From Ectopseudomonas guguanensis (GTDB lineage: Bacteria; Pseudomonadota; Gammaproteobacteria; Pseudomonadales; Pseudomonadaceae): 64,000 nt of DNA. Each line of letters starts with the position of its first letter. Position 1 is the first letter of the stretch. Below the pieces are notes generated by a model. That model ran no database searches, was not told the origin of the DNA, and saw only the letters and a list, made by a program, of their open reading frames with translations. The stretch covers positions 79,288-143,287 of the forward strand of contig NZ_FNJJ01000016.1 of assembly GCF_900104265.1 (NCBI RefSeq), read 5' to 3'. The position numbers were made by a program, and so were the translations under genes. Of the stretch, positions 52,087 to 60,060 are shown piece after piece.

Positions 52087-54393
52087 ATGCCGCTCCTGAT
52101 GAAATACCTGCGCCAGTTCGCTCTCGCCTCTGTTCTGTTCACCCCCAGCCTGCTGACTGCTGCTCCGTCCATAGACGACAAATCGGCCTTCATCGCCGAC
52201 CTGGTGGGGCGCATGACCCTCGAGGAAAAGGTCGGCCAGCTTCGCCTGATCAGCATCGGCGGCGACATGCCGCGCGAGCGCATTCGCGAGGAGATGGCTG
52301 CCGGGCGCATCGGCGCCACCTTCAACTCGGTGGTGCGCCCGGAGAATCGCCCGATGCAGGAGGCCGCGCTGCGCAGCCGCCTGGGTATCCCGGTGTTCTT
52401 CGCCTACGACATCATCCATGGCCATCGCACCACCTTTCCCATCGGACTGGGTCTGGCGTCGAGCTGGGACATCCCGGCCATCGAGAACAGCGCCCGGATC
52501 GCGGCCTTCGAGGCCAGCGCCGACGGCCTGGACATGACCTTCGCGCCGACCGTCGACATTTCCCGCGACCCGCGTTGGGGCCGCACCTCCGAAGGCTTCG
52601 GCGAGGACCCGTACCTGGTTTCGCGTATCGCCGCGGCCATGGTGCGCGGCTACCAGGGGCAGGACCCCAGCGATCCGCAGCGCATCATGGCCAGCGTCAA
52701 GCACTTCGCCCTGTACGGCGCGGTGGAGGGCGGGCGCGACTACAACGTGGTCGACATGAGCCCGATGCGCATGTATCAGGACTACCTGCCGCCTTATCGC
52801 GCCGCCATCGATGCCGGCGCCGGCGGGGTGATGGTGGCGCTCAACGCGATCAATGGCGTGCCGGCCTCGGCCAACACCTGGCTGTTGCGCGACCTCCTGC
52901 GTCGCGACTGGGGCTTCAAGGGCGTGGCGCTCAGCGACCACGGCGCGATCACCGAGCTGCTGCGCCATGGCGTGGCCGCCGATGGCCGTGAGGCTGCAAA
53001 GCTGGCTGTCACGGCTGGGGTCGGCATGAGCATGGCCGACACGCTCTACGACGAGGAACTGCCGGGACTGGTGCGCAGCGGCGCGGTGCCGCAGAGCGTG
53101 CTGGACGAAGCCGTCACCCACGTGCTGAACACCAAGTACGACCTGGGACTGTTCCACGACCCGTTCCGTCGCATCGGCCGCGCCGAGGACGATCCCGCCG
53201 ACGTCAATGCCGAGAGCCGCCTGCACCGTGCCGAGGCACGGGCCATGGCACGCGACTCTCTGGTGCTGCTGGAAAACCATGGCGATACGCTGCCGCTGAG
53301 CAAGAAGACCACTGTCGCGCTGATCGGCCCGCTGGCCGACTCACCGGTGGACATGCTCGGCAGCTGGTCGGCGGTCGGCGTGGCCGAGCAGGCAGTGACG
53401 CTGCGCAAGGGCCTGGAAGCGGCGCTCGAAGGGCAGGGCAAGCTGCTTTACGCGGTGGGCGCCAACGTCACCGACGATGCCCATGTGATCAATTACCTCA
53501 ACCAGCTCAACTGGGATCGCCCGGAAGTCGTGCTGGACCAGCGCACGCCGCAGGCGATGCTGGAGGAGGCCGTGCGTGTGGCTTCCCAGGCCGATGTCAT
53601 CGTCGCGGCGGTGGGTGAGGCGCGCGGCATGTCCCACGAGTCGTCCAGCCGTACCCGTCTGGATCTGCCGGACAGCCAGCAGGCCTTGCTGCGCGCGCTC
53701 AAGGCCACCGGCAAGCCGCTGGTGCTGGTGCTGATGAACGGCCGGCCGCTGGCGCTCGGCTGGGAGAAGGAAAACGCCGACGCGATGCTCGAGACCTGGT
53801 ACAGCGGCATCGAGGGCGGCCATGCCATCGCCGACGTGCTGTTCGGCGAGCACAACCCCTCCGGCAAGCTGCCGATCACCTTCCCGCGTTCGGTCGGGCA
53901 GATTCCCACCTACTACAACCACCTGCGCCTGGGCCGCCCCTACACTCCGGGCACGCCCGGCAACTACACCTCGCAGTATTTCGAGGAGCCCAACGGCCCG
54001 CTCTACCCGTTCGGCTATGGCCTGAGCTACAGCGAGTTCCAGCTATCGGCGCCGAAGCTGTCTGCCGAGCGCATGAAACCGGGCGAGAAGATTCGCGTCA
54101 GCGTCACGCTTAAGAACGTAGGGCCGCGGGCTGGCGCCACCGTGGTGCAGCTGTATCTGCACGATGAGGCCGCTTCGGTGATCCGTCCGTTGAAGGAACT
54201 CAAGGATTTTCGCAGGGTCAAGCTTGAAGCAGGTGAGGTCCGCGAGCTGAGTTTCGAGATCGACGAAACCATGCTGCGGTTCTACAACGCGAGCCTGCAG
54301 CATGTCAGCGAGCCAGGTGTCTTCCGCGTCCAGCTGGGGCTGGATTCGCAGAGCGTACAGGAGGCGCGTTTCGAACTGTTGCCAGGCCAATGA
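52087..54393 (+). CDS. bglX: periplasmic beta-glucosidase, GH3 family
   Basis: 768 residues with a Sec signal (MKYLRQFALASVLFTPSLLTAA; start 52087 or 52099). The N-terminal GH3 barrel shows RMTLEEKVGQLRLISI, DPRWGRTSEGFGEDPYLVS and SVKHFALYGAVEGGRDYN; the nucleophile Asp is in VALSDHGAITEL. The C-terminal sandwich has VVLLENHGDTLPLSKK and YPFGYGLSYSEF, ending in a fibronectin-like domain. It hydrolyses beta-glucosides. It is directly upstream of mdoG-mdoH on the same strand (260-bp gap); P. aeruginosa BglX has been reported to act on glucans, which makes this position telling. Confidence 0.93.
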   Translation: MPLLMKYLRQFALASVLFTPSLLTAAPSIDDKSAFIADLVGRMTLEEKVGQLRLISIGGDMPRERIREEMAAGRIGATFNSVVRPENRPMQEAALRSRLGIPVFFAYDIIHGHRTTFPIGLGLASSWDIPAIENSARIAAFEASADGLDMTFAPTVDISRDPRWGRTSEGFGEDPYLVSRIAAAMVRGYQGQDPSDPQRIMASVKHFALYGAVEGGRDYNVVDMSPMRMYQDYLPPYRAAIDAGAGGVMVALNAINGVPASANTWLLRDLLRRDWGFKGVALSDHGAITELLRHGVAADGREAAKLAVTAGVGMSMADTLYDEELPGLVRSGAVPQSVLDEAVTHVLNTKYDLGLFHDPFRRIGRAEDDPADVNAESRLHRAEARAMARDSLVLLENHGDTLPLSKKTTVALIGPLADSPVDMLGSWSAVGVAEQAVTLRKGLEAALEGQGKLLYAVGANVTDDAHVINYLNQLNWDRPEVVLDQRTPQAMLEEAVRVASQADVIVAAVGEARGMSHESSSRTRLDLPDSQQALLRALKATGKPLVLVLMNGRPLALGWEKENADAMLETWYSGIEGGHAIADVLFGEHNPSGKLPITFPRSVGQIPTYYNHLRLGRPYTPGTPGNYTSQYFEEPNGPLYPFGYGLSYSEFQLSAPKLSAERMKPGEKIRVSVTLKNVGPRAGATVVQLYLHDEAASVIRPLKELKDFRRVKLEAGEVRELSFEIDETMLRFYNASLQHVSEPGVFRVQLGLDSQSVQEARFELLPGQ

Positions 54394-54653
54394 GGGCGTG
54401 GCCCAAGGAGGCGAAAAATATACTCGCGCGAGCACCTGTGCCGGACTTCACGATCTGGTAATAATGCGCAGAAAGAATCCGCGCATGCGGAGACGTCACC
54501 GTTCGGCTGGCTGTCTGCATCGTGCTCGCGTTGTCTTTGCACCATTCGCCTGATTTCAACTCCCTGCAGTGGCCGCCTCCGGGTTGGCCGCTGCCTGTCA
54601 GTACGTGTCGCCCTGGAGGCTGTGTGTCGATGAGTCGTTGTTCTGGAGCCCGT

Positions 54654-56189
54654 ATGGGCAAGGCCGGCAAGCTGGCCCTCTGTGTGCTCCCTTTGCTGTT
54701 CGCTGCCCAGAGCTGGGCTTTCGAGCTGGATGATGTGGCCGTCAAGGCCAAGGCGCTGGCCGCCGAACGCTACAGCGCGCCGCAAAGCCGGTTGCCGGCT
54801 TCGTTGCGCGAACTGCCGTTCGCCGGTTACCAGAAGGTTCGCTTCCTGGAAGAGAAGGCACATTGGCGCGACGGCAAGACGCCGTTTCAGCTGTATTTCT
54901 TCCATCAGGGCATGCATTTCGACGTGCCGGTGAAGATCAACGAAGTGACCGCCGAGGGCACCGAGGAGATCAAGTACGACCCGTCGATGTTCGACTTCGG
55001 CGACCTCAACCTGAACCCCGATGATCTCAAGGATCTCGGCTTCGCCGGCTTCAAGGTGATCCACGAGATCAATGCCAAGGGCACGCACGACGAAGTGATG
55101 AGCGTGCTCGGTGCCAGCTACTTCCGCATCGTCGGCAAGGGCCAGGTGTTTGGCCTCTCTGCCCGCGGCCTGGCGATCGACACTGCGCTGCCGTCCGGCG
55201 AGGAGTTCCCGCGTTTCACCGAGTTCTGGATCGAGAAGCCGCAGCCGGATCGCCGCAGCCTGGTGATCTATGCACTGCTCGACTCGCCGCGAGCCACCGG
55301 CGCCTACCGCATGGAGATCAAGCCGGGCCGCGACAGCGTGCTCGACGTGCAATCGAAGGTCTACCTGCGCGAGAACGTCGAGAAGCTCGGCATCGCTCCG
55401 CTGACCAGCATGTACCTGTTCGGGGCCAACCAGCCCTGGCCGCGCCCGAACTACCGCCCGCAGCTGCATGACTCCGACGGCCTGGCCATCCATGCCGGCA
55501 ATGGCGAGTGGATCTGGCGCCCGCTGAACAACCCGCAGCGTCTCAACGTCAGCAGCTACCGCATCGACAATCCGCGCGGCTTCGGCCTGATGCAGCGTGG
55601 CCGCGACTTCAACCAGTATCAGGATCTCGACGATCGCTACGAGCTGCGCCCCAGCGGCTGGGTGGAAACCGTCGGCGACTGGGGCGCCGGTCATGTCGAA
55701 CTGGTGGAGATTCCGACCCCGGACGAAACCAACGACAACATCGTCGCCCTGTGGCGCCCGGAGCAGCTGCCGGCGCCGGGGGAGTCGCTGGATGTGGCCT
55801 ATCGCCTACACTTCAGCCGTGACGATGCCAAGCTGCACGATCCGCAACTGGCCATGGTCAGCCAGACCCGCCTGTCCGAGGGCGACATCAAGCAGGCCAA
55901 CCTGATTCGCCAGGCCGATGGCAGTACCGCGCTGGTGATCGATTTCGTCGGTGAGGAACTGGCCAAGCGTTCGCCCGACGCGGCGCCTACCGTGCAGGTC
56001 AGTGTCGATGGCAATGCCGAACTGCTCGAGGACAGCCTGCGTTACAACCCGGTGAGCAAGGGCTGGCGCCTGATGCTGCGGGTCAAGGTGAAGAATCCGG
56101 CGCAGCCGGTGGAGATGCGTGCCGCGCTGGTCGAGGACGGCAAGCCTGTGTCGGAAACCTGGAGCTATCAGCTGCCTTCCCATGAATAA
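54654..56189 (+). CDS. mdoG: osmoregulated periplasmic glucan biosynthesis protein G
   Basis: 511 residues from ATG 54654 (GGAG 5 nt upstream), the same length as E. coli OpgG; an ATG at 54630 is possible. Signal GKLALCVLPLLFAAQSWA. The mature protein shows FELDDVAVKAKALAAERY, LPFAGYQKVRFL, YFFHQGMHFDVPVKIN, GASYFRIVGKGQVFGLSARGLAIDTALPSGEEFPRF and RLNVSSYRIDNPRGFGLMQRGRDF. It modifies the beta-1,2-glucan backbone in the periplasm. It overlaps mdoH by 8 nt. Confidence 0.96.
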   Translation: MGKAGKLALCVLPLLFAAQSWAFELDDVAVKAKALAAERYSAPQSRLPASLRELPFAGYQKVRFLEEKAHWRDGKTPFQLYFFHQGMHFDVPVKINEVTAEGTEEIKYDPSMFDFGDLNLNPDDLKDLGFAGFKVIHEINAKGTHDEVMSVLGASYFRIVGKGQVFGLSARGLAIDTALPSGEEFPRFTEFWIEKPQPDRRSLVIYALLDSPRATGAYRMEIKPGRDSVLDVQSKVYLRENVEKLGIAPLTSMYLFGANQPWPRPNYRPQLHDSDGLAIHAGNGEWIWRPLNNPQRLNVSSYRIDNPRGFGLMQRGRDFNQYQDLDDRYELRPSGWVETVGDWGAGHVELVEIPTPDETNDNIVALWRPEQLPAPGESLDVAYRLHFSRDDAKLHDPQLAMVSQTRLSEGDIKQANLIRQADGSTALVIDFVGEELAKRSPDAAPTVQVSVDGNAELLEDSLRYNPVSKGWRLMLRVKVKNPAQPVEMRAALVEDGKPVSETWSYQLPSHE

Positions 56190-58722
56190 CACCCTAGACG
56201 CTACACAGATCCAGGATTACCTGGGTGAACTGCCGCTCGATCACGAGCGGCAGCAGGCTCTGGCCCATCGTCTGGAAGAGCAGGGCGGCGATCTCGCCAC
56301 CCTGCATCGTGCCCTGCACGAGGACGATCAGGCGGCGGCCGAGCCCCAGGAGGAAACCCGCGAGATGCTCGAGTCAGTGCCAGCGCGCCTGGCACTGGGC
56401 TGGCCGGATGCGCTCGAGCGCGGCTGCCGCATCGTGCAGGACCACCAGGGCCGGCCAACCATCGATTCGACGCCGCCGATCAAGCGCACGCGCATGGTGC
56501 CCGAGCCTTGGCAGATCAACATTCTGGATCGCGGCTGGCGCCGTCTGAAGGGCGAGAAGCCCACGCCGCGGCCGCGCACACGCGAGAGCGAAGACTTCGC
56601 CGAAGAGCGCTGGCGGCACGTCGCTGCGGTACGCCGCACCGCGCTGCTGGTGCTGATGATCGTGCAGACCGTGGTTGCCACCTGGTACATGAAATCCGTG
56701 CTGCCCTATCAGGGCTGGTCGCTGGTCGACCTGGGCCTGGTGTTCGAGCAGCCGCTGCGCGAGTCGGCGCGGCAGATCCTGCCGTACGTGGTGCAGACCA
56801 GCATCCTGGCGCTGTTCGCCCTGCTGTTCTGCTGGGTGTCGATGGGCTTCTGGACCGCGCTGATGGGCTTCTTCCAGCTGCTCAAGGGCCACGACCGCTA
56901 CAGCATCTCGGCCAGCAGCTGCGGTGACGAGCCGATCTCGCCGCGGGCACGTACCGCGCTGGTGATGCCGATCGCCAACGAGCACGTGCCGCGGGTGTTC
57001 GCCGGGCTGCGCGCGACCTATGAGTCGCTCAAGGCCACCGGTCAACTCGACCACTTCGACTTCTTCATCCTCAGCGACAGCAACGATCCGGACATCTGCG
57101 TCGCCGAGCAGCAGGCCTGGATGGAGCTGTGCCGCGAGGTAGAAGGCTTCGGCCACATCTTCTACCGCCGCCGTCGGCGTCGGGTGAAGCGCAAGAGCGG
57201 CAACATCGACGACTTCTGCCGGCGCTGGGGCAGCAACTACCGCTACATGGTGGTGCTCGATGCCGACAGCGTGATGAGCGGCGAGTGCCTGACCCGCCTG
57301 GTGCGGCTGATGGAGGCCAACCCCGGCGCCGGCATCATCCAGACCGCGCCCAAGGCCTCGGGCATGGATACCCTGTACGCCCGCCTGCAGCAGTTCGCCA
57401 CCAGCGTGTACGGGCCGCTGTTCACCGCCGGCCTCAACTTCTGGCAGCTGGGTGAGTCGCACTACTGGGGGCACAACGCGATCATCCGGGTCAAACCCTT
57501 CATCGAGCACTGCGCCCTGGCGCCGCTGCCGGGCACCGGCTCCTTCGCTGGCGCGATCCTCTCCCACGACTTCGTCGAAGCCGCGCTGATGCGCCGCGCC
57601 GGCTGGGGCGTGTGGATCGCCTACGACCTGCCGGGCAGCTACGAGGAGTTGCCGCCGAACCTGCTCGACGAGCTCAAGCGCGACCGCCGCTGGTGCCACG
57701 GCAACCTGATGAACTTCCGCCTGTTCCTGGTGCGCGGCATGCACGCGGTGCATCGCGTGGTGTTCCTCACCGGCGTCATGTCCTACCTGTCGGCGCCGCT
57801 TTGGCTGCTGTTTCTGGTGCTCTCGACCGGCCTCCTGGCGATCCACACGCTGATGGTGCCGGAGTACTTCCTGCAACCCAACCAACTGTATCCACTGTGG
57901 CCGCGTTGGCAGCCGCAGGAAGCCATCGCCCTGTTCTCCGCCACCATGACCCTGTTGTTCCTGCCCAAGCTGCTCAGCGTACTTCTGATCTGGATCAAAG
58001 GCGCCGAGGCTTACGGCGGTCGCATGCGCGTGCTGCTGTCGATGCTGCTGGAGGCGTCCTGCTCGGTGCTGCTTGCGCCGGTGCGTATGCTGTTCCACAG
58101 TCTGTTCGTCACCGCCGCCTTCCTCGGCTGGTCGGTGCAATGGAACTCGCCGCAGCGTGTGGATGACTCCACGCCCTGGAGCGAAGCCTTCCGCCGCCAC
58201 GGCACCCAGGTGCTGATCGGTATCGGCTGGACGGCGCTGGTGGCCTGGCTCAACCCGGACTTCCTGTGGTGGCTGGCACCCATCGTCGTGTCGCTGATTC
58301 TCTCGCCGGTGGTGTCGGTGCTGACCAGTCGCACGGCGCCAGGCCTGGCGGCGCGGCGCAGCAAGCTGTTCCTGATTCCCGAGGAACACAAGGTGCCGGT
58401 GGAGCTGAGCAATACCGCCGAGTACGAGCAACTGAACAGCTCGCGTGCGCTGCAGCGAGGCTTTCTCCGCGCGGTGGTCGATCCGCTGTACAACGCCCTG
58501 GTCTGCGCCATGGCCCGTGCCCGCCACGCCAAGGTGGTGCCGGCTGCCGAGGCGCTGCGCGATGAGCGTATCGAGGAAATCCTCAACGCCGGGCCTGAAG
58601 GCAAGGTAGAGGCCACCCGCTGGCGTCTGCTCAACGATCCCGACGGCATGGCGCGCCTGCACGCGCGCATCTGGCAGGAACCGCAATATCACGCCTGGCG
58701 CGAAGCGCTGCGCGACGCCTGA
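56182..58722 (+). CDS. mdoH: glucan biosynthesis glucosyltransferase H
   Basis: 846 residues. Membrane helices flank a GT2 domain with LDADSVMSGECL (DxD-like) and DRRWCHGNLMNFRLFLV (the RW motif of processive synthases). It polymerises UDP-glucose into beta-1,2-glucan and moves it across the inner membrane. It starts inside mdoG. The final segment NAGPEGKVEATRWRLLNDPDGMARLH is typical of OpgH. Confidence 0.96.
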   Translation: MNNTLDATQIQDYLGELPLDHERQQALAHRLEEQGGDLATLHRALHEDDQAAAEPQEETREMLESVPARLALGWPDALERGCRIVQDHQGRPTIDSTPPIKRTRMVPEPWQINILDRGWRRLKGEKPTPRPRTRESEDFAEERWRHVAAVRRTALLVLMIVQTVVATWYMKSVLPYQGWSLVDLGLVFEQPLRESARQILPYVVQTSILALFALLFCWVSMGFWTALMGFFQLLKGHDRYSISASSCGDEPISPRARTALVMPIANEHVPRVFAGLRATYESLKATGQLDHFDFFILSDSNDPDICVAEQQAWMELCREVEGFGHIFYRRRRRRVKRKSGNIDDFCRRWGSNYRYMVVLDADSVMSGECLTRLVRLMEANPGAGIIQTAPKASGMDTLYARLQQFATSVYGPLFTAGLNFWQLGESHYWGHNAIIRVKPFIEHCALAPLPGTGSFAGAILSHDFVEAALMRRAGWGVWIAYDLPGSYEELPPNLLDELKRDRRWCHGNLMNFRLFLVRGMHAVHRVVFLTGVMSYLSAPLWLLFLVLSTGLLAIHTLMVPEYFLQPNQLYPLWPRWQPQEAIALFSATMTLLFLPKLLSVLLIWIKGAEAYGGRMRVLLSMLLEASCSVLLAPVRMLFHSLFVTAAFLGWSVQWNSPQRVDDSTPWSEAFRRHGTQVLIGIGWTALVAWLNPDFLWWLAPIVVSLILSPVVSVLTSRTAPGLAARRSKLFLIPEEHKVPVELSNTAEYEQLNSSRALQRGFLRAVVDPLYNALVCAMARARHAKVVPAAEALRDERIEEILNAGPEGKVEATRWRLLNDPDGMARLHARIWQEPQYHAWREALRDA

Positions 58723-58728
58723 TCATCC

Positions 58729-58753
58729 GACGCGCCCCTTCTGGGGGCGCGTC
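58729..58753 (+). terminator. GC hairpin after mdoH
   Basis: GACGCGCCCC (58729-58738) pairs with GGGGCGCGTC (58744-58753) around TTCTG, 6 nt after the mdoH stop; no T run follows directly. Confidence 0.5.
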
Positions 58754-58908
58754 GTGATGCCTTTCTGACATAACCGCTAACATCTGCAGGCGCCCGCAAG
58801 CCCGGGTGCACGGCACCATTGCGTGCGGATCGGGTCATTGCCTCGGATGGCAGCGTTTGGCTGTTAGATCTGACCACCGTTTTCGTCGATGACATTTGGA
58901 GAGAAGCC

Positions 58909-59445
58909 ATGATGTCGACTCTGCATGATTCCGCGCAGCGCTACGGCGCCGTTACACGCCTGCTGCACTGGAGCATGGCCGTTCTGCTGGGGTGGCAGTT
59001 CGTCACCGTGCTGGCCCATGTCCTGCTGGAAGACAGCGCCCTGGACAAGTTCGCCTGGAGCACGCACAAGGCCACCGGCCTGCTGCTGATGGTGCTTGTG
59101 GTGATCCGCCTGCTCTGGGCGTTTTGCAGCCGTAACCGCCGGCCGGCAGCGGTCAGTACCCTGGCCCGTTTCGGCCACCTGGCCCTTTACGGGCTGCTGT
59201 TCGTCATCCCGTTCGTGGCGCTGCTGCGCCAGTACGGTTCGGGCCGCGAGTTCGTCGCCTTCGGCATGACCGTCATGCCCGGTTTCAGTGATCCCAAGAT
59301 CGACTGGATGATCGCCCCAGCCAGCCTGCTGCACGGCAATCTGGGCTGGCTGCTGCTGTTCATGGTGATCGGGCATGCGGCCATGGCCTTCATCCATCGT
59401 CGCCACGGCGACGAGGATGTACTGGCACGTATGATCGGTCGTTGA
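58909..59445 (+). CDS. cytochrome b561-family protein
   Basis: 178 residues from ATG 58909 (GGAGA 7 nt upstream; longer frames lack a ribosome site). Four helices with His ligands: RLLHWSMAVLLGWQFVTVLAHVLLE, STHKATGLLLMVLVVIRLLWAF, HLALYGLLFVIPFVALL and LHGNLGWLLLFMVIGHAAMAFIHRRH. Di-heme b-type, electron transfer at the inner membrane, YodB/CybB-like. It is followed by the candidate Rsm RNA. Confidence 0.9.
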   Translation: MMSTLHDSAQRYGAVTRLLHWSMAVLLGWQFVTVLAHVLLEDSALDKFAWSTHKATGLLLMVLVVIRLLWAFCSRNRRPAAVSTLARFGHLALYGLLFVIPFVALLRQYGSGREFVAFGMTVMPGFSDPKIDWMIAPASLLHGNLGWLLLFMVIGHAAMAFIHRRHGDEDVLARMIGR

Positions 59446-59529
59446 ATCGGCCGGCTATGGCAAAAGGCTTACACGCCCAGGCGGCAACCTCCACTGTTGC
59501 CAGCGCGGGCCGATCTCTAATCTACACAC

Positions 59530-59640
59530 ATCCCCTGCAGCGACGGATCGCTGAGGATCAAGGAAGATGACCAGGCCAAGATGGCTACCGACAGGATGTC
59601 GGATGGTTGGGAAGAAACCCGCTCAGGCGGGTTTTTTGTT
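59530..59640 (+). ncRNA. candidate Rsm (CsrA-sequestering) small RNA
   Basis: A short transcript is suggested by a TAATCT -10-like hexamer (59518-59523), five GGA motifs (59545, 59555, 59562, 59594, 59601) and a strong terminator. GGA stands in the loop of two perfect hairpins: a 6-bp stem at 59538-59543/59548-59553 with CGGA loop, and a 6-bp stem CCGACA/TGTCGG (59588-59593/59597-59602) with loop GGA. This is the architecture of RsmX/Y/Z RNAs that titrate RsmA/CsrA. A CTTACA at 59468-59473 is the right half of a GacA upstream site (TGTAAG-N6-CTTACA); the left half is poor. No coding frame fits. Confidence 0.65.
59615..59640 (+). terminator. intrinsic terminator of the candidate Rsm RNA
   Basis: AAACCCGC (59615-59622), loop TCAG, GCGGGTTT (59627-59634), then a T run to 59637. 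Confidence 0.9.
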
Positions 59641-59723
59641 GCCTGTAAAAAAGTACCGGGTCATAACGAGAGCCTGATCAGTCGCCTAGCCCCAGCGTTT
59701 TCAGGCGTAGCGCTGACCTGAAA

Positions 59724-60015
59724 AGCTTCGCCCCGAGGCGGGGCTCCTACGCCAGGCTGCGTTGGGTGCTGCAATTGCTCGAAGCTCAACGCTATGCCGC
59801 GAACCTGTAGGAGCGGCGCCTCGCCGCGAATCCGGGCGGCGCTGACACCAACAGCTTCGCCCCGAGGCGGGGCCTCTACGCCAGGCTGCGTTGGGTGCTG
59901 CAATTGCTCGAAGCTCAACGCTATGCCGCGAACCTGTAGGAGCGGCGCCTCGCCGCGAATCTGGGCGGCGCTGACACCAAATAGCTTCGCCCCGAGGCGG
60001 GGGCTCCTACGCAAA
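59724..60015. repeat. tandem 129/130-bp repeat with REP-type palindromes
   Basis: A unit beginning AGCTTCGCCCCGAGGCGGGG starts at 59724, 59853 and 59983: two almost identical full copies (periods 129 and 130) and a partial third. Each contains the palindromes of Pseudomonas REP DNA (TCGCCCCGAGGCGGGG..CTAC and GTAGGAGCGGCGCCTCGCCGCG). It fills most of the 59.7-60.06 kb gap before the helicase gene. No coding content. Confidence 0.85.
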
Positions 60016-60060
60016 GCTGCCGTGTGAGCTTTACGGGAGCGGAGCATTTCGCCGGGCGTT

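Noticed and set aside
56374..58692. 772-codon open frame on the minus strand
   Set aside because: Shadow of mdoH; His/Gln/Arg-rich without domains.
59724..60015. CRISPR array
   Set aside because: Repeat units are about 130 bp with REP palindromes and there are no short repeats with unique spacers or cas genes.
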